The position numbers were made by a program, and so were the translations under genes. Positions 1 through 8,428 of a stretch of 64,000 nucleotides of DNA are shown one piece after another. The stretch comes from Noviherbaspirillum sedimenti (lineage in GTDB: Bacteria > Pseudomonadota > Gammaproteobacteria > Burkholderiales > Burkholderiaceae_D). The stretch's first letter is position 1; every line of letters begins with the position of its first letter. Below the pieces are notes generated by a model. That model saw only the letters and a list, made by a program, of their open reading frames with translations. It had not been told where the DNA came from and made no database searches. The stretch spans positions 4,216,001-4,280,000 of the forward strand of contig NZ_QYUQ01000002.1 in NCBI RefSeq assembly GCF_003590835.1. Reading direction: 5' to 3'.

Positions 1-866
1 CTGCCGTCATCACGACATTCTTCGAGGTGCTGGCAGCACAGGAACGGCTCAGCCTGGCCGAAAATTCCGCGGAGCTGGCAAAACGCGCAACAAATGCCGC
101 GTCCAGGCGTGTTGCTGCCGGCAAGGTTTCGCCCGTTGAAGAAACCAAAGCCCGGGTGGCTGAATCAGGTATTCGGTTTGAACTGGTCCAGGCCAGGAGC
201 GAACTGGCAACTGCCCGCAAGCACCTGGCTGCCCTGTGGGGCAATCCATCCCCGCGCTTTGTACGCGCCGAAGGACAACTGGATGCCTTGCCGGTTTTGC
301 CTGAGAAGACGGCGTTGTCAGTGCGTCTGGCTACTGCGCCGGCCCTGGTCCGTGCGCGTGTCGAAGTCGACCGGCGGCAGGCAATGGCGCAAGTCGAACG
401 CAGCCGGCGCATTCCCGACGTGACGCTGAACCTGGGAGTCAAGCGATCGCAAGAGTTGGGGCGCAACCAGGCCATTGTCGGCGTGTCGATTCCATTGCCG
501 CTGTTTGACAGAAACCAGGGCAATATCCTGGAGGCCTTGCGTCGTACCGACAAGGCGCGCGATGAACTCGCCTTCGCGGAAACCCGCCTGCACAACGAGC
601 TTGCCCAGGCCTTTGAAAAACTGGATGTCGCTCGACAGGAAACCGACGCATTGCGGCAAGAGGTCTTGCCGGGTGCGCAGAGCGCTTATGACGCCGCGAC
701 CAAGGGATTCGAAGCCGGCAAATTCGCTTTCCTGGATGTCCTCGATGCGCAGCGCACGCTGTTGCAAGCCAAATCCCAATATCTGCGTGCACTGACTGAA
801 GCGCACCGCGCAGCGGCCGAAATCGAGCGGATTCTTGGCGAACCCGTGCAGGCAAACAAGCAGTAA
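1..866 (+). CDS. czcC: CzcC-like outer membrane efflux factor (TolC superfamily), 5' end outside window
   Basis: This is the outer-membrane channel of a tripartite heavy-metal RND pump; it spans outer membrane and periplasm and docks to the adaptor CzcB. The reading frame is open from the first bases of the window with no start codon before position 27 (a Met that reads as internal), so the gene is cut and about 287 C-terminal residues are visible. These are rich in Ala, Glu, Arg and Gln with long amphipathic helices, and contain the typical outer-membrane efflux protein features GNPSPRF and, near the end, FEAGKFAFLDVLDAQRTL. The stop lies 9 bp before czcB, so the genes form one operon czcCBA. 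Family assignment is firm; the metal specificity (Co/Zn/Cd versus Ni) is inferred from the operon. Confidence 0.9.
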   Translation, partial: AVITTFFEVLAAQERLSLAENSAELAKRATNAASRRVAAGKVSPVEETKARVAESGIRFELVQARSELATARKHLAALWGNPSPRFVRAEGQLDALPVLPEKTALSVRLATAPALVRARVEVDRRQAMAQVERSRRIPDVTLNLGVKRSQELGRNQAIVGVSIPLPLFDRNQGNILEALRRTDKARDELAFAETRLHNELAQAFEKLDVARQETDALRQEVLPGAQSAYDAATKGFEAGKFAFLDVLDAQRTLLQAKSQYLRALTEAHRAAAEIERILGEPVQANKQ

Positions 867-875
867 GAGTCCGAT

Positions 876-2168
876 ATGAAAATCAATCTCACGAAAAAAC
901 AATCCCTTTCCATTCTTGCCATCGTTGCTGTCGGCATCCTGCTGGGTGCTCTCATCCTGATGACGGGTGGCACCAAGCCTGAATCAGGCGAGGATGCGCA
1001 CGGCCACGGCCCGGCCCGGGCCGGCCAGCATGCCGACGCCAAAGGCAGGGACAAACATGCCGACGACGAGCATGGCCATGGCGAAGGCCGCGAAGCGGAG
1101 CACGGAAAAGACCCGCATGCGGGGGAAGAAGCTGCAGAGGGGAAGGTAGAGCTGGATGATGCCCGCATCAAGGCTGCCGGCATCACGGTGGCCAAAGCCG
1201 GGCCGGCGAAGATAGGGAGCGTCATCACGCTGCCGGGTGAAATCCGCTTCAACGAAGACAGGACGGCCCATGTCGTCCCCCGGCTCGCCGGCGTCGTGGA
1301 AAGCGTTCGCGTGAATCTTGGCGAGCAAGTCAAAAAAGGCCAGGTGCTTGCTGTGATCGCCAGCAGCGATCTGGCTGAACAGCGCGCGACGCTGCTTTCC
1401 GCACAAAAGCGCCTGGCACTGGCAAAGACAACCCATGCACGCGAGAAGGCGCTTTGGCAGGAAAAAATCTCGGCGGAACAGGATTACCTGCAGGCACAGC
1501 AAGCCATGAGCGAAGCCGAAATTGCCGTGCGAAATGCACAGGAAAAACTGAGCGCCATCGGTGCAACCGGGAAGTTTTCCAGCGACCTCAATCGTTACGA
1601 GATACGCGCGCCATTCGATGGCATGGTGATGGAAAAGCATCTCTCGCTGGGCGAGGCAGTCAAGGAAGATGCCAGCATCTTCACGATTTCCGACCTGTCC
1701 ACCGTCTGGGCCGAAATTGCCGTACCGGCATCCAACCTGAATGCCGTACGGGTCGGCGGCAATGTGACCATCCGGGCGACGGCATTTGATGCCAGGGCAA
1801 CCGGCAAGATTGCCTATGTCGGCGCTTTGCTGGGCGAGCAGACACGCGTCGCCAAGGCGCGTGTCGTCCTGGCCAACCCGGACCTGGCCTGGCGTCCCGG
1901 CTTGTTCGTGAATGTCGACATCGTTTCCAGTCAGGCCGATGCCGCTGTGACGGTGGCATCGGATGCGGTCCAGACCCACGAGGACAAGCCGGTCATCTTC
2001 GTCCGCGTACCCGGTGGATTCCGCGCGCAAGAAATCACGCTCGGCCGCAGCGACGGCAAGAGGGTGGAAATCGTCAAGGGTTTGCAAGCCGGAGCGGAAT
2101 ATGCCGGCACGGGCAGTTTCATCATCAGGTCGGAACTGGGCAAAGCCAGTGCCGAGCACGCCCATTGA
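876..2168 (+). CDS. czcB: CzcB-like RND periplasmic adaptor (membrane fusion protein)
   Basis: This membrane fusion protein of 430 residues joins the inner-membrane pump CzcA to the outer-membrane channel. A short basic N-terminus and a hydrophobic segment (about residues 11-30) anchor or export it. Residues about 38-95 are very rich in His, Asp and Glu (HGHG, DEHGHGEG and similar), a plausible divalent-metal-binding region seen in many CzcB proteins. The barrel-sandwich (lipoyl-like) halves flank an alpha-hairpin (about residues 165-235, Ala/Gln/Glu rich), followed by beta-barrel and membrane-proximal domains. The gene lies between czcC (9-bp gap) and czcA (18-bp gap). The His-rich insert fits Zn/Co/Cd handling better than monovalent Cu/Ag handling, but this is inference. 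Confidence 0.93.
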   Translation: MKINLTKKQSLSILAIVAVGILLGALILMTGGTKPESGEDAHGHGPARAGQHADAKGRDKHADDEHGHGEGREAEHGKDPHAGEEAAEGKVELDDARIKAAGITVAKAGPAKIGSVITLPGEIRFNEDRTAHVVPRLAGVVESVRVNLGEQVKKGQVLAVIASSDLAEQRATLLSAQKRLALAKTTHAREKALWQEKISAEQDYLQAQQAMSEAEIAVRNAQEKLSAIGATGKFSSDLNRYEIRAPFDGMVMEKHLSLGEAVKEDASIFTISDLSTVWAEIAVPASNLNAVRVGGNVTIRATAFDARATGKIAYVGALLGEQTRVAKARVVLANPDLAWRPGLFVNVDIVSSQADAAVTVASDAVQTHEDKPVIFVRVPGGFRAQEITLGRSDGKRVEIVKGLQAGAEYAGTGSFIIRSELGKASAEHAH

Positions 2169-2186
2169 TGCGGAAGGAACATCACC

Positions 2187-5100
2187 ATGTTTGAACGCAT
2201 CATTCGTTTCGCCATCGAGCAGCGCTGGCTGATTCTGCTGGCAGTTTTCATCATGGCAGCTATAGGTATCTACAACTACCAGAAGCTGCCGATTGACGCC
2301 GTGCCGGACATTACCAATGTCCAGGTCCAGATCAATACCGCGGCGCCCGGCTACTCGCCACTGGAAACTGAACAGCGCATTACCTTTCCGATTGAAACGG
2401 TTATGTCCGGGTTGCCGAATCTGCAGCAGACACGTTCGCTCTCGCGCTACGGCCTGTCGCAGATTACCGTGATTTTCAAGGACGGCACCGACATCTACTT
2501 CGCGCGCCAGCTGGTCAATGAACGCATCCAGGAAGCCAGGGAACGGCTGCCTGCGGGCATCACACCAGCCATGGGGCCGATTTCGACCGGCCTGGGGGAA
2601 ATCTATTTGTGGACGGTTGAGGCCAGGGAGGACGCGAAAAAGCCGGACGGCACGCCGTATACCCCGACCGACCTGCGTGAGATACAGGACTGGATTATCA
2701 AGCCGCAGTTGCGCAATGTCCCGGGCGTGACCGAAATTAACTCCATTGGCGGCTATGCCAAGGAATACCAGGTGGCGCCCATTCCGGAGCGGCTGGCCTC
2801 CTACAGTCTGACGCTGCAGGACATCGTTACCGCGCTGGAGCGCAATAACAGCAATGTCGGCGCCGGGTATATCGAAAAACGCGGGGAACAGCAGTTGATC
2901 CGGGTTCCCGGCCAGGTGAGTTCGATTGAGGATATCCGCAATATCGTCCTGGCCAACGTCAAGGGCGTGCCGATTCGTATCCGTGATGTCGGTGAAGTGG
3001 AGATTGGACGGGAATTGCGCACCGGCGCTGCGACCGATAACGGCCGCGAGGTGGTGCTGGGTACCGTGTTCATGCTGATTGGCCAGAATAGCCGGGCCGT
3101 GTCGCATGCGGTCGACCAGAAGATGGTGGAAGTCAACCGCACCCTTCCCGAGGGCGTGCAGGCGATCACTGTCTATGACCGTACGGTCCTGGTGGACAAG
3201 GCCATCAACACCGTCAAGAAAAACCTGCTGGAAGGCGCGGTGCTCGTCATCGTGGTGCTGTTTCTGTTCCTGGGCAATATCCGCGCCGCCCTCATCACCG
3301 CCATGGTGATTCCGCTTTCCATGCTGTTCACGTTTACCGGCATGGTGACGTACAAGGTGAGCGCCAACCTGCTGAGCCTGGGGGCGCTGGACTTCGGGAT
3401 TATCGTCGATGGCGCGGTGGTAATCGTGGAGAACTGCGTGCGGCGGTTGGCTCATGCGCAGGCGCAGCAGGGCCGTCCGCTGACCCGAGCAGAGCGCTTC
3501 CATGAAGTATTCACGGCCTCCAGGGAGGCGCGTCGTCCGCTTCTCTACGGGCAGTTGATCATCATGGTGGTGTACCTGCCGATTTTTGCGCTCACAGGTG
3601 TCGAGGGCCGCATGTTCCACCCGATGGCCATGACCGTGGTGCTGGCTCTGTTGGGCGCCATGATTCTGTCCATTACTTTTATCCCCGCAGCGGTCGCGCT
3701 TTTCATCGGCGACAAGGTCGCCGAAAAGGAAAATGCGCTGATGAACGGCGCCAAACGTTTCTATGGACCGCTGCTGGATGGCGCGATGGCGAACAAGCCG
3801 GTGGTGCTGATCTTTGCCGCAGTCGTCGTCCTTTTGTCGGGCCTGCTGGCAACCCGCCTGGGCAGCGAATTCGCCCCCCATCTCAATGAAGGCGACTTTG
3901 CCATTCAGGCATTGCGCATCCCGGGCACGAGCCTGACGCAATCGGTCGAGATGCAACAGCAGCTGGAACGCACGTTGAAAGCGCAGTTCCCGGAAATCGA
4001 GCGCATCTTCGCCCGTACCGGCACGGCCGAAATTGCCGCCGACCCGATGCCGCCCAATATCTCCGATGGCTATGTCATGCTCAAGCCGCAAGACCAGTGG
4101 CCCGCGCCGAAAAAGTCGCGGGAGGAACTGCTGGCTGCGGTGCAGGAAGCTGCCTCAAAAATCCCAGGCAGCAATTACGAGTTTTCCCAGCCGATTCAAC
4201 TGCGCTTCAACGAACTGATTTCCGGCGTGCGCAGCGACGTTGCAGTGAAACTGTTCGGCGACGACATGAAAGTGCTGGACACTACAGCCGCCGAGATTGC
4301 TGCTGCGCTGGGGAACATTCCTGGTGCGGCGGACGTCAAGGTCGAGCAGACCACCGGCCTGCCGATGCTGACCATTCATATCGACCGCGACAAGGCAGCG
4401 CGCTACGGCATCAACGTCGCCGATGTGCAGGACACGGTGGCTACCGCCATCGGCGGCAAGGAAGCCGGCACCTTGTTCCAGGGCGACCGTCGCTTCGACA
4501 TCATCGTCCGGTTGCCGGAAAACCTGCGCAATGACGTGGAAGCGATGAAGCGCCTGCCTGTTTTGCTGCCACGCGCGGAAGGCGAGGGCGAGCGTGCCAA
4601 CTTCATCCCGTTGAGCGAGGTGGCGACCCTGGACCTTGCGCCAGGCCCGAACCAGGTCAGCCGGGAAGACGGCAAGCGCCGCATCGTCATCAGCGCCAAT
4701 GTGCGGGGACGCGATATCGGCTCGTTTGTGTCCGACGCCGAACAATTGATTCAGCAGAAAGTAAAAATCCCGGCGGGTTACTGGACCACGTGGGGCGGCC
4801 AGTTCGAACAGTTGCAGTCGGCTACGCAACGGCTGCAGATCGTGGTGCCGGTGGCATTGTTGCTAGTGTTTACGCTGCTGTTTGCCATGTTCGGGAATAT
4901 CAAGGATGGTTTGCTGGTGTTTTCCGGAATTCCCTTTGCACTCACTGGCGGGATTGTCGCGCTGTGGCTGCGCGGGATTCCCTTGTCGATTTCCGCGGCC
5001 GTCGGATTCATCGCCTTGTCCGGCGTGGCGGTGCTCAATGGCCTCGTCATGGTTTCCTACATCCGTAGTCTGCGTGAAGAAGGCAGGTCACTGGATGAGG

Positions 5101-5372
5101 CAATTCGCGAAGGTGCGCTGACGCGCTTGCGGCCGGTGTTGATGACAGCGCTGGTGGCGTCGCTGGGCTTTGTGCCGATGGCTATCGCAACCGGGACGGG
5201 TGCCGAAGTGCAGCGCCCCTTGGCAACCGTCGTTATTGGCGGCATTCTATCTTCTACGGTGCTCACTTTGCTCGTGCTGCCACTGCTGTACCGTTTGGCG
5301 TATCGCAAGGACGAAGATGAGGGGAATGAAGTTATCGCCTTAAATGGCGCGTCGCAGCAACTTCCTACATAA
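2187..5372 (+). CDS. czcA: CzcA-like heavy-metal RND transporter
   Basis: This proton-driven inner-membrane pump of the HME-RND family has 1061 residues, the expected length. It starts with the usual FERIIRFAIEQRW amphipathic segment and first membrane helix, followed by the porter loop, then a second copy of six helices plus loop. The proton-relay helix reads DFGIIVDGAVVIVEN from about residue 402, which matches the DFGxxxD signature of divalent-cation (CzcA-type) members. An AGGTCACC-like weak site precedes the ATG; no other in-frame start fits better. It is the last gene of czcCBA and is followed directly by a strong inverted repeat. No regulatory genes (czcRS, czcD) lie downstream, so any regulator must be upstream of the window. 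Confidence 0.95.
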   Translation: MFERIIRFAIEQRWLILLAVFIMAAIGIYNYQKLPIDAVPDITNVQVQINTAAPGYSPLETEQRITFPIETVMSGLPNLQQTRSLSRYGLSQITVIFKDGTDIYFARQLVNERIQEARERLPAGITPAMGPISTGLGEIYLWTVEAREDAKKPDGTPYTPTDLREIQDWIIKPQLRNVPGVTEINSIGGYAKEYQVAPIPERLASYSLTLQDIVTALERNNSNVGAGYIEKRGEQQLIRVPGQVSSIEDIRNIVLANVKGVPIRIRDVGEVEIGRELRTGAATDNGREVVLGTVFMLIGQNSRAVSHAVDQKMVEVNRTLPEGVQAITVYDRTVLVDKAINTVKKNLLEGAVLVIVVLFLFLGNIRAALITAMVIPLSMLFTFTGMVTYKVSANLLSLGALDFGIIVDGAVVIVENCVRRLAHAQAQQGRPLTRAERFHEVFTASREARRPLLYGQLIIMVVYLPIFALTGVEGRMFHPMAMTVVLALLGAMILSITFIPAAVALFIGDKVAEKENALMNGAKRFYGPLLDGAMANKPVVLIFAAVVVLLSGLLATRLGSEFAPHLNEGDFAIQALRIPGTSLTQSVEMQQQLERTLKAQFPEIERIFARTGTAEIAADPMPPNISDGYVMLKPQDQWPAPKKSREELLAAVQEAASKIPGSNYEFSQPIQLRFNELISGVRSDVAVKLFGDDMKVLDTTAAEIAAALGNIPGAADVKVEQTTGLPMLTIHIDRDKAARYGINVADVQDTVATAIGGKEAGTLFQGDRRFDIIVRLPENLRNDVEAMKRLPVLLPRAEGEGERANFIPLSEVATLDLAPGPNQVSREDGKRRIVISANVRGRDIGSFVSDAEQLIQQKVKIPAGYWTTWGGQFEQLQSATQRLQIVVPVALLLVFTLLFAMFGNIKDGLLVFSGIPFALTGGIVALWLRGIPLSISAAVGFIALSGVAVLNGLVMVSYIRSLREEGRSLDEAIREGALTRLRPVLMTALVASLGFVPMAIATGTGAEVQRPLATVVIGGILSSTVLTLLVLPLLYRLAYRKDEDEGNEVIALNGASQQLPT

Positions 5373-5379
5373 TCAGGGG

Positions 5380-5406
5380 AGCCCTCATCCCGATTGGATG
5401 AGGGCT
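5380..5406 (+). terminator. Inverted repeat after czcA, probable terminator
   Basis: An 11-bp perfect inverted repeat (AGCCCTCATCC, 5-nt loop CGATT, GGATGAGGGCT) begins 8 bp after the czcA stop codon. It lacks a U-tract, so it is either a weak intrinsic terminator or an mRNA 3'-end stabiliser. Confidence 0.65.
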
Positions 5407-5479
5407 GAAGTCACCCTCGGAATACCAAATAACGCGGACCTTGTACGCTAAACGACGAGTCTTGGACTGAGGTATGCTT

Positions 5480-5715
5480 GATATTTCTGCCGCCGGGCGC
5501 GCCAGATTTCAGTCGATATGGTGCGCAACCTGCACCAGAACCTGGGTTTTGCCTTTGTCTATAATGCATTCGGCGTGCCGCTGGCGGCTGGCCTTTTGTA
5601 ACTCTTCAAGGGACACTTTTTGTCGCCGATGATCGCGGCTTTGGCGATGAGCCTGAGTTCGATGCCGGTCATCACCAATGCACTGCGCCTGCGCAGGGGC
5701 ACTAATTTGAATTGA
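5480..5715 (+). pseudogene. Remnant of the C-terminus of a heavy-metal P-type ATPase
   Basis: From the ATG at 5518 the frame reads [20 protein letters not shown], then PLAAGLL, a TAA stop at about 5599, and continues in the same frame as LFKGHFLSPMIAALAMSLSS, then MPVITNALRLRRGTNLN, ending at 5715. This matches the last two membrane helices of CopA/SilP-type ATPases (family pattern RNIRQNLFFAFIYN ... GVPIAAG ... LSPMIAAAAMSLSSVSVI.NALRLR). Just upstream, in a different frame (5489-5517), GRARFQS may be a further degraded piece. The conserved Tyr/Trp codon before LFKGH has become the stop. There is no ATPase core upstream, so this is a deletion scar left when an ATPase gene downstream of czcA was lost. 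It does not encode a functional pump. Confidence 0.8.
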
Positions 5716-5727
5716 AGGAGCATTTTT

Positions 5728-6231
5728 ATGTCGAAGAAGTCATCATTGCATTGCCTGCTGCTGGCGATATTTGCGCTTGGTGCGCAACCGGCGATCCATG
5801 CCCAGCAATCCACCAACCCGAACTTGCAGAAGGGGCTTGGCGGTCTGTTTTCCAGTCCGAAGGAAGAGGATTTGCTGGAGCCCGACAAGGCTTTCACCAT
5901 CAAGACCAGCTTCAAGGGACCGGCCACGCTGGTCGCGGTGCTGACTCCCGCCAACGGTTACTACATGTACAAGGACAAGATCCGTTTCGGGCTCAAAGAT
6001 GCCAGCGGTGTGGTTATCAAGTCGGTCAAGCTACCGGCCGGCGAGGTCAAGAACGACCCGACTTTCGGCAGGACCGAAACCTACAATCATCCGGTGCAGG
6101 CCGAGATCACCCTGGAGCGCGCGCCCAAGGCGAAAAATTTCACGCTGGTGGCGGGTTACCAGGGCTGCCATGAAAAGCTCGGGGTTTGCTATCCGCCGAT
6201 CGAAAAGGCGCTGAAATTAACTTTGCCGTAA
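5728..6231 (+). CDS. Stand-alone DsbD N-terminal (alpha) domain-like periplasmic protein
   Basis: A 167-residue protein with a Sec signal peptide (SKKSSLHCLLLAIFALGAQ... with likely cleavage after AIHA). The remainder resembles the periplasmic N-terminal domain of DsbD: LTPANGYYMYKDKIRF and the C-terminal GCHEKLGVCYPP, whose two cysteines (about C147 and C154) match the redox pair that receives electrons from the DsbD membrane domain and passes them to DsbC, CcmG and similar partners. The membrane and C-terminal thioredoxin domains are missing, and the protein ends naturally after LKLTLP. A GAAGGAG site lies 7 bp before ATG. It probably works as a periplasmic thiol carrier in the metal region, perhaps using the chromosomal DsbD or acting as a metal/thiol scavenger. 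Domain call is firm, role inferred. Confidence 0.8.
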   Translation: MSKKSSLHCLLLAIFALGAQPAIHAQQSTNPNLQKGLGGLFSSPKEEDLLEPDKAFTIKTSFKGPATLVAVLTPANGYYMYKDKIRFGLKDASGVVIKSVKLPAGEVKNDPTFGRTETYNHPVQAEITLERAPKAKNFTLVAGYQGCHEKLGVCYPPIEKALKLTLP

Positions 6232-6316
6232 GCAAGCCTGTCAGCTACGAATATGTGGAAAGCCCAGCCCATCATTCCTGACGCCGACTTAAGGTGCAAT
6301 GTCGAGATCACGCGGC

Positions 6317-7315
6317 CTAGAATCGGATCGGCAAAGCGGCGGTGACGCGGAAGTCGGGCGCATTGCTGGTCAATCCAATGCCCAGCAATATGTCCAATGC
6401 CATCGATCCGTTAAGGACAGCCGAGCCGCCCAGTTCCAGTATCCCCAGGGCGTCATCAGTTCCGGGAATGGGTACGCCGCCAAATCGCGTTTTTTCAAAA
6501 AAAGTCATGCTGAGTGCCGCTCGTAAGGATGTGTCAGGCCCGGTCGCAAGCGCTGTTCCAAATCGCAATCCGTGGCTGTTGCCCAAGTCGACTTTCATGC
6601 CGCCTTTATTCTCCGAAAATGTGTGGGTGAAGCTGTAGTTGCCGAAAATTACCAAAGGATCAAAACGCTTGAGTGCCGCAAGTGATCCCTGGATCGAATC
6701 AAAGCCAGTGCCATGCGCAACGGGCCTGGTGCTTTCGAAGATCGTATTCTTGCCGGTCGATGCCATATATTGAATCGCGCCAATCAGGGCTGGGGCGGAA
6801 GCTCGCTCGTTCAAAAGTTGATGAGATAGCCCAATCGTAAAATCGCCAATGCCATCGGAATCGGTCGAGACCGTGCCGTCGCGCCGACGTTCGAAGACGT
6901 AAGGCAGGCTGGCCTCGATCTGAGATCGCCACGGCAGGCCGGCACGAAAGACGAGAGCGGGGCCAAACGAGTGCCGCCGGAATTGGGAGGAATCGCCCTC
7001 ACGATAGGAATAAGCGAAATTGGCCTCCACTTCGCGCGTGCCCGGCGAGAGCAGCAAGCCACCCTCGCGCACCAGTGCGCGCTCCAGCGCACGGTTGCTT
7101 TCTTCCTCTTCCTGCTGGATGGCTACTTGCCCGCGGCGTGTTTGCTCGATTCTGCTGGGCGTGATTTCCCGTTCGAGTGTCATGATCCGCTGGCGAAGCT
7201 GTTGATTTTCCTTTTCCTTCTCCGTCAGCCGGCGCTGTAATTCCTCCACAGTTTGTGCCGGCAATTGCGACGAAATCAACAGCGTCATTATCCCTGCCCA
7301 CATATTTTTTTTCAT
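6317..7315 (-). CDS. Outer-membrane beta-barrel protein with N-terminal coiled coil (FapF-like transporter)
   Basis: A 332-residue protein with a signal peptide (KKNMWAGIMTLLISSQLPA, cleavage near residue 20), then a strongly charged heptad region (residues about 22-82: VEELQRRLTEKEKENQQLRQ and following) predicted to be a coiled coil. Residues about 90-332 alternate polar and aromatic/hydrophobic residues as in beta-barrels, ending in the canonical outer-membrane C-terminal Phe (ALPIRF). This coiled-coil-plus-barrel layout resembles FapF, the outer-membrane exporter of the functional-amyloid system, and general phenol-MetA-type 'transporter' proteins. It starts 1 bp after the C39 peptidase stop codon, so the two are translationally linked. 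The likely role is export of the processed peptide encoded upstream. No close family can be named without a search. Confidence 0.75.
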   Translation of the reverse strand: MKKNMWAGIMTLLISSQLPAQTVEELQRRLTEKEKENQQLRQRIMTLEREITPSRIEQTRRGQVAIQQEEEESNRALERALVREGGLLLSPGTREVEANFAYSYREGDSSQFRRHSFGPALVFRAGLPWRSQIEASLPYVFERRRDGTVSTDSDGIGDFTIGLSHQLLNERASAPALIGAIQYMASTGKNTIFESTRPVAHGTGFDSIQGSLAALKRFDPLVIFGNYSFTHTFSENKGGMKVDLGNSHGLRFGTALATGPDTSLRAALSMTFFEKTRFGGVPIPGTDDALGILELGGSAVLNGSMALDILLGIGLTSNAPDFRVTAALPIRF

Positions 7316-7316
7316 A

Positions 7317-7919
7317 TTACTGCGCTCCCATGCGTTGCCCTACCTGGAAACCTATGCCGGGCCAATTGGCGGAAAAACGTGATTTCGTCATCCGATAGTT
7401 TCCAAAACCGGGATCCGCAATATGCACTTCGTTTTCATCGACCTGCCGCACGACGACGAAATGATTGTAGCCGCGTGCCCGGACCGGCACGATTATGGGC
7501 ACTTGCGCAGCCAGATCCGTCAGGCTCATGTCGGCATAGCCGTCGCTTTCGAAGCCGATCTGTGCCGCGTACCGCTTCATGTCCAGGAGGGAGAAGCCGC
7601 CACGATGCCTGACCCGCAGCGGATCGGTCTGTTGCAACATTGCTCGTGCCACCTGCTCTTCGGTGACGGGATACCCCTTGTCATAGGTCAGGATGGTCGC
7701 CAGCACGGCAGCCGCACAACTGTTGTCCCAGCGCTGGATAATGATGTTCTCTTGCCGCTGCTCGAGCAGCGAGCGGACCGGACGCTCGGCGTGCGCCAGG
7801 TTCGTGAACAGCGGAGACATGACGATAAGTGCGATGCATGCGCCAAGTCGCCTGGGCGCGTGCATCGTTGAGAAGGTAAATGGGTGAGGACTTCCTCCCC
7901 CATAATCCTTAGTCGCCAT
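7317..7919 (-). CDS. Periplasmic C39-family (double-glycine) peptidase without ABC transporter
   Basis: A cysteine protease of about 200 residues of the C39 family, which normally cleaves leader peptides after GG. The catalytic core is clear: the oxyanion Gln and Cys in IQRWDNSCAAAV (about Q62, C68), His in GYNHFVVV (H153) and Asp in HIADPGFGNYR (D169). Instead of being fused to an ABC exporter, it carries a signal peptide (RRLGACIALIVMSPLFTNLAHA), so it should act in the periplasm, like FapD. I chose the ATG at 7919, one base after the stop of the peptide gene upstream; the internal ATG at 7865 gives a cleaner 26-residue signal peptide and is equally possible. Longer in-frame extensions overlap the peptide gene and are unlikely. 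It lies between the GG-peptide gene and the barrel gene. Confidence 0.88.
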   Translation of the reverse strand: MATKDYGGGSPHPFTFSTMHAPRRLGACIALIVMSPLFTNLAHAERPVRSLLEQRQENIIIQRWDNSCAAAVLATILTYDKGYPVTEEQVARAMLQQTDPLRVRHRGGFSLLDMKRYAAQIGFESDGYADMSLTDLAAQVPIIVPVRARGYNHFVVVRQVDENEVHIADPGFGNYRMTKSRFSANWPGIGFQVGQRMGAQ

Positions 7920-7920
7920 C

Positions 7921-8202
7921 TTATCGACCGGTCGAGGTCGTTGGATTGGTATTGATCTTGTCGAGACCGACCTGGTTAACGCCGGGAACCTTCGAAGCAG
8001 CCGTCGCGCCGGCACTGCTGCCAGGATTGGTTCCGTCCGCACCATTGCCCCAACCGTTATCTCCCTTTTTCGGTTCGCACGGAATATAGGTTCCGCCAGC
8101 AACCTGATCAAGCGCATCGTTCGTCATTTTTGTCGGAGCAGCAGCCGCTGGAAGGGACAAAAACGCGGTGGCTGCAATGACAGCAGCTAAAGATTTAACC
8201 AT
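7921..8202 (-). CDS. Small exported peptide precursor with Sec signal and double-glycine leader
   Basis: A 93-residue precursor, in three parts. Residues 1 to about 21 are a Sec signal peptide (VKSLAAVIAATAFLSLPAA). Residues about 22-37 (KMTNDALDQVAGG) match the double-glycine leader pattern: hydrophobic at -12, Leu at -7, Val at -4, Gly-Gly at -2/-1. Residues 38-93 form a 56-residue mature part with one Cys (C42) that is rich in Gly, Asn, Ser, Thr and Ala (GDNGWGNGADGTNPG), low-complexity and hydrophilic. A strong GGAG site 7 bp upstream fixes the ATG at 8202; a longer start at 8265 has no such site. The C39 peptidase gene starts next to its stop codon, so this is the probable substrate. Function is unknown: bacteriocin-like peptide, signalling peptide or extracellular matrix/amyloid-like subunit are all possible. 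Confidence 0.75.
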   Translation of the reverse strand: MVKSLAAVIAATAFLSLPAAAAPTKMTNDALDQVAGGTYIPCEPKKGDNGWGNGADGTNPGSSAGATAASKVPGVNQVGLDKINTNPTTSTGR

Positions 8203-8428
8203 AAGACTCTCCTTCGAAATAATACGTTGAAGACATGGGCGAATGTGGCCGATACGTTTCGCCACCCACCGACTTTAGCGCATGAATCAGGGGCAGCAGA
8301 CGCTGTACTCGTTATACAGTTTGGGATGGCGCAAACCTTCTTCAAACGCGCATCCCCGCTTGTTAACATCACTCAATTTTGAATGGAACAGAACGGCAAA
8401 TTGATTGGCCTTATCCCGATGTCGGGCA

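Noticed and set aside
984..4091. A 1035-codon open frame on the minus strand opposite czcB-czcA
   Set aside because: It is the antisense shadow of czcB and czcA: composition is His/Gln/Arg rich with no domain, and high GC bias explains its openness.
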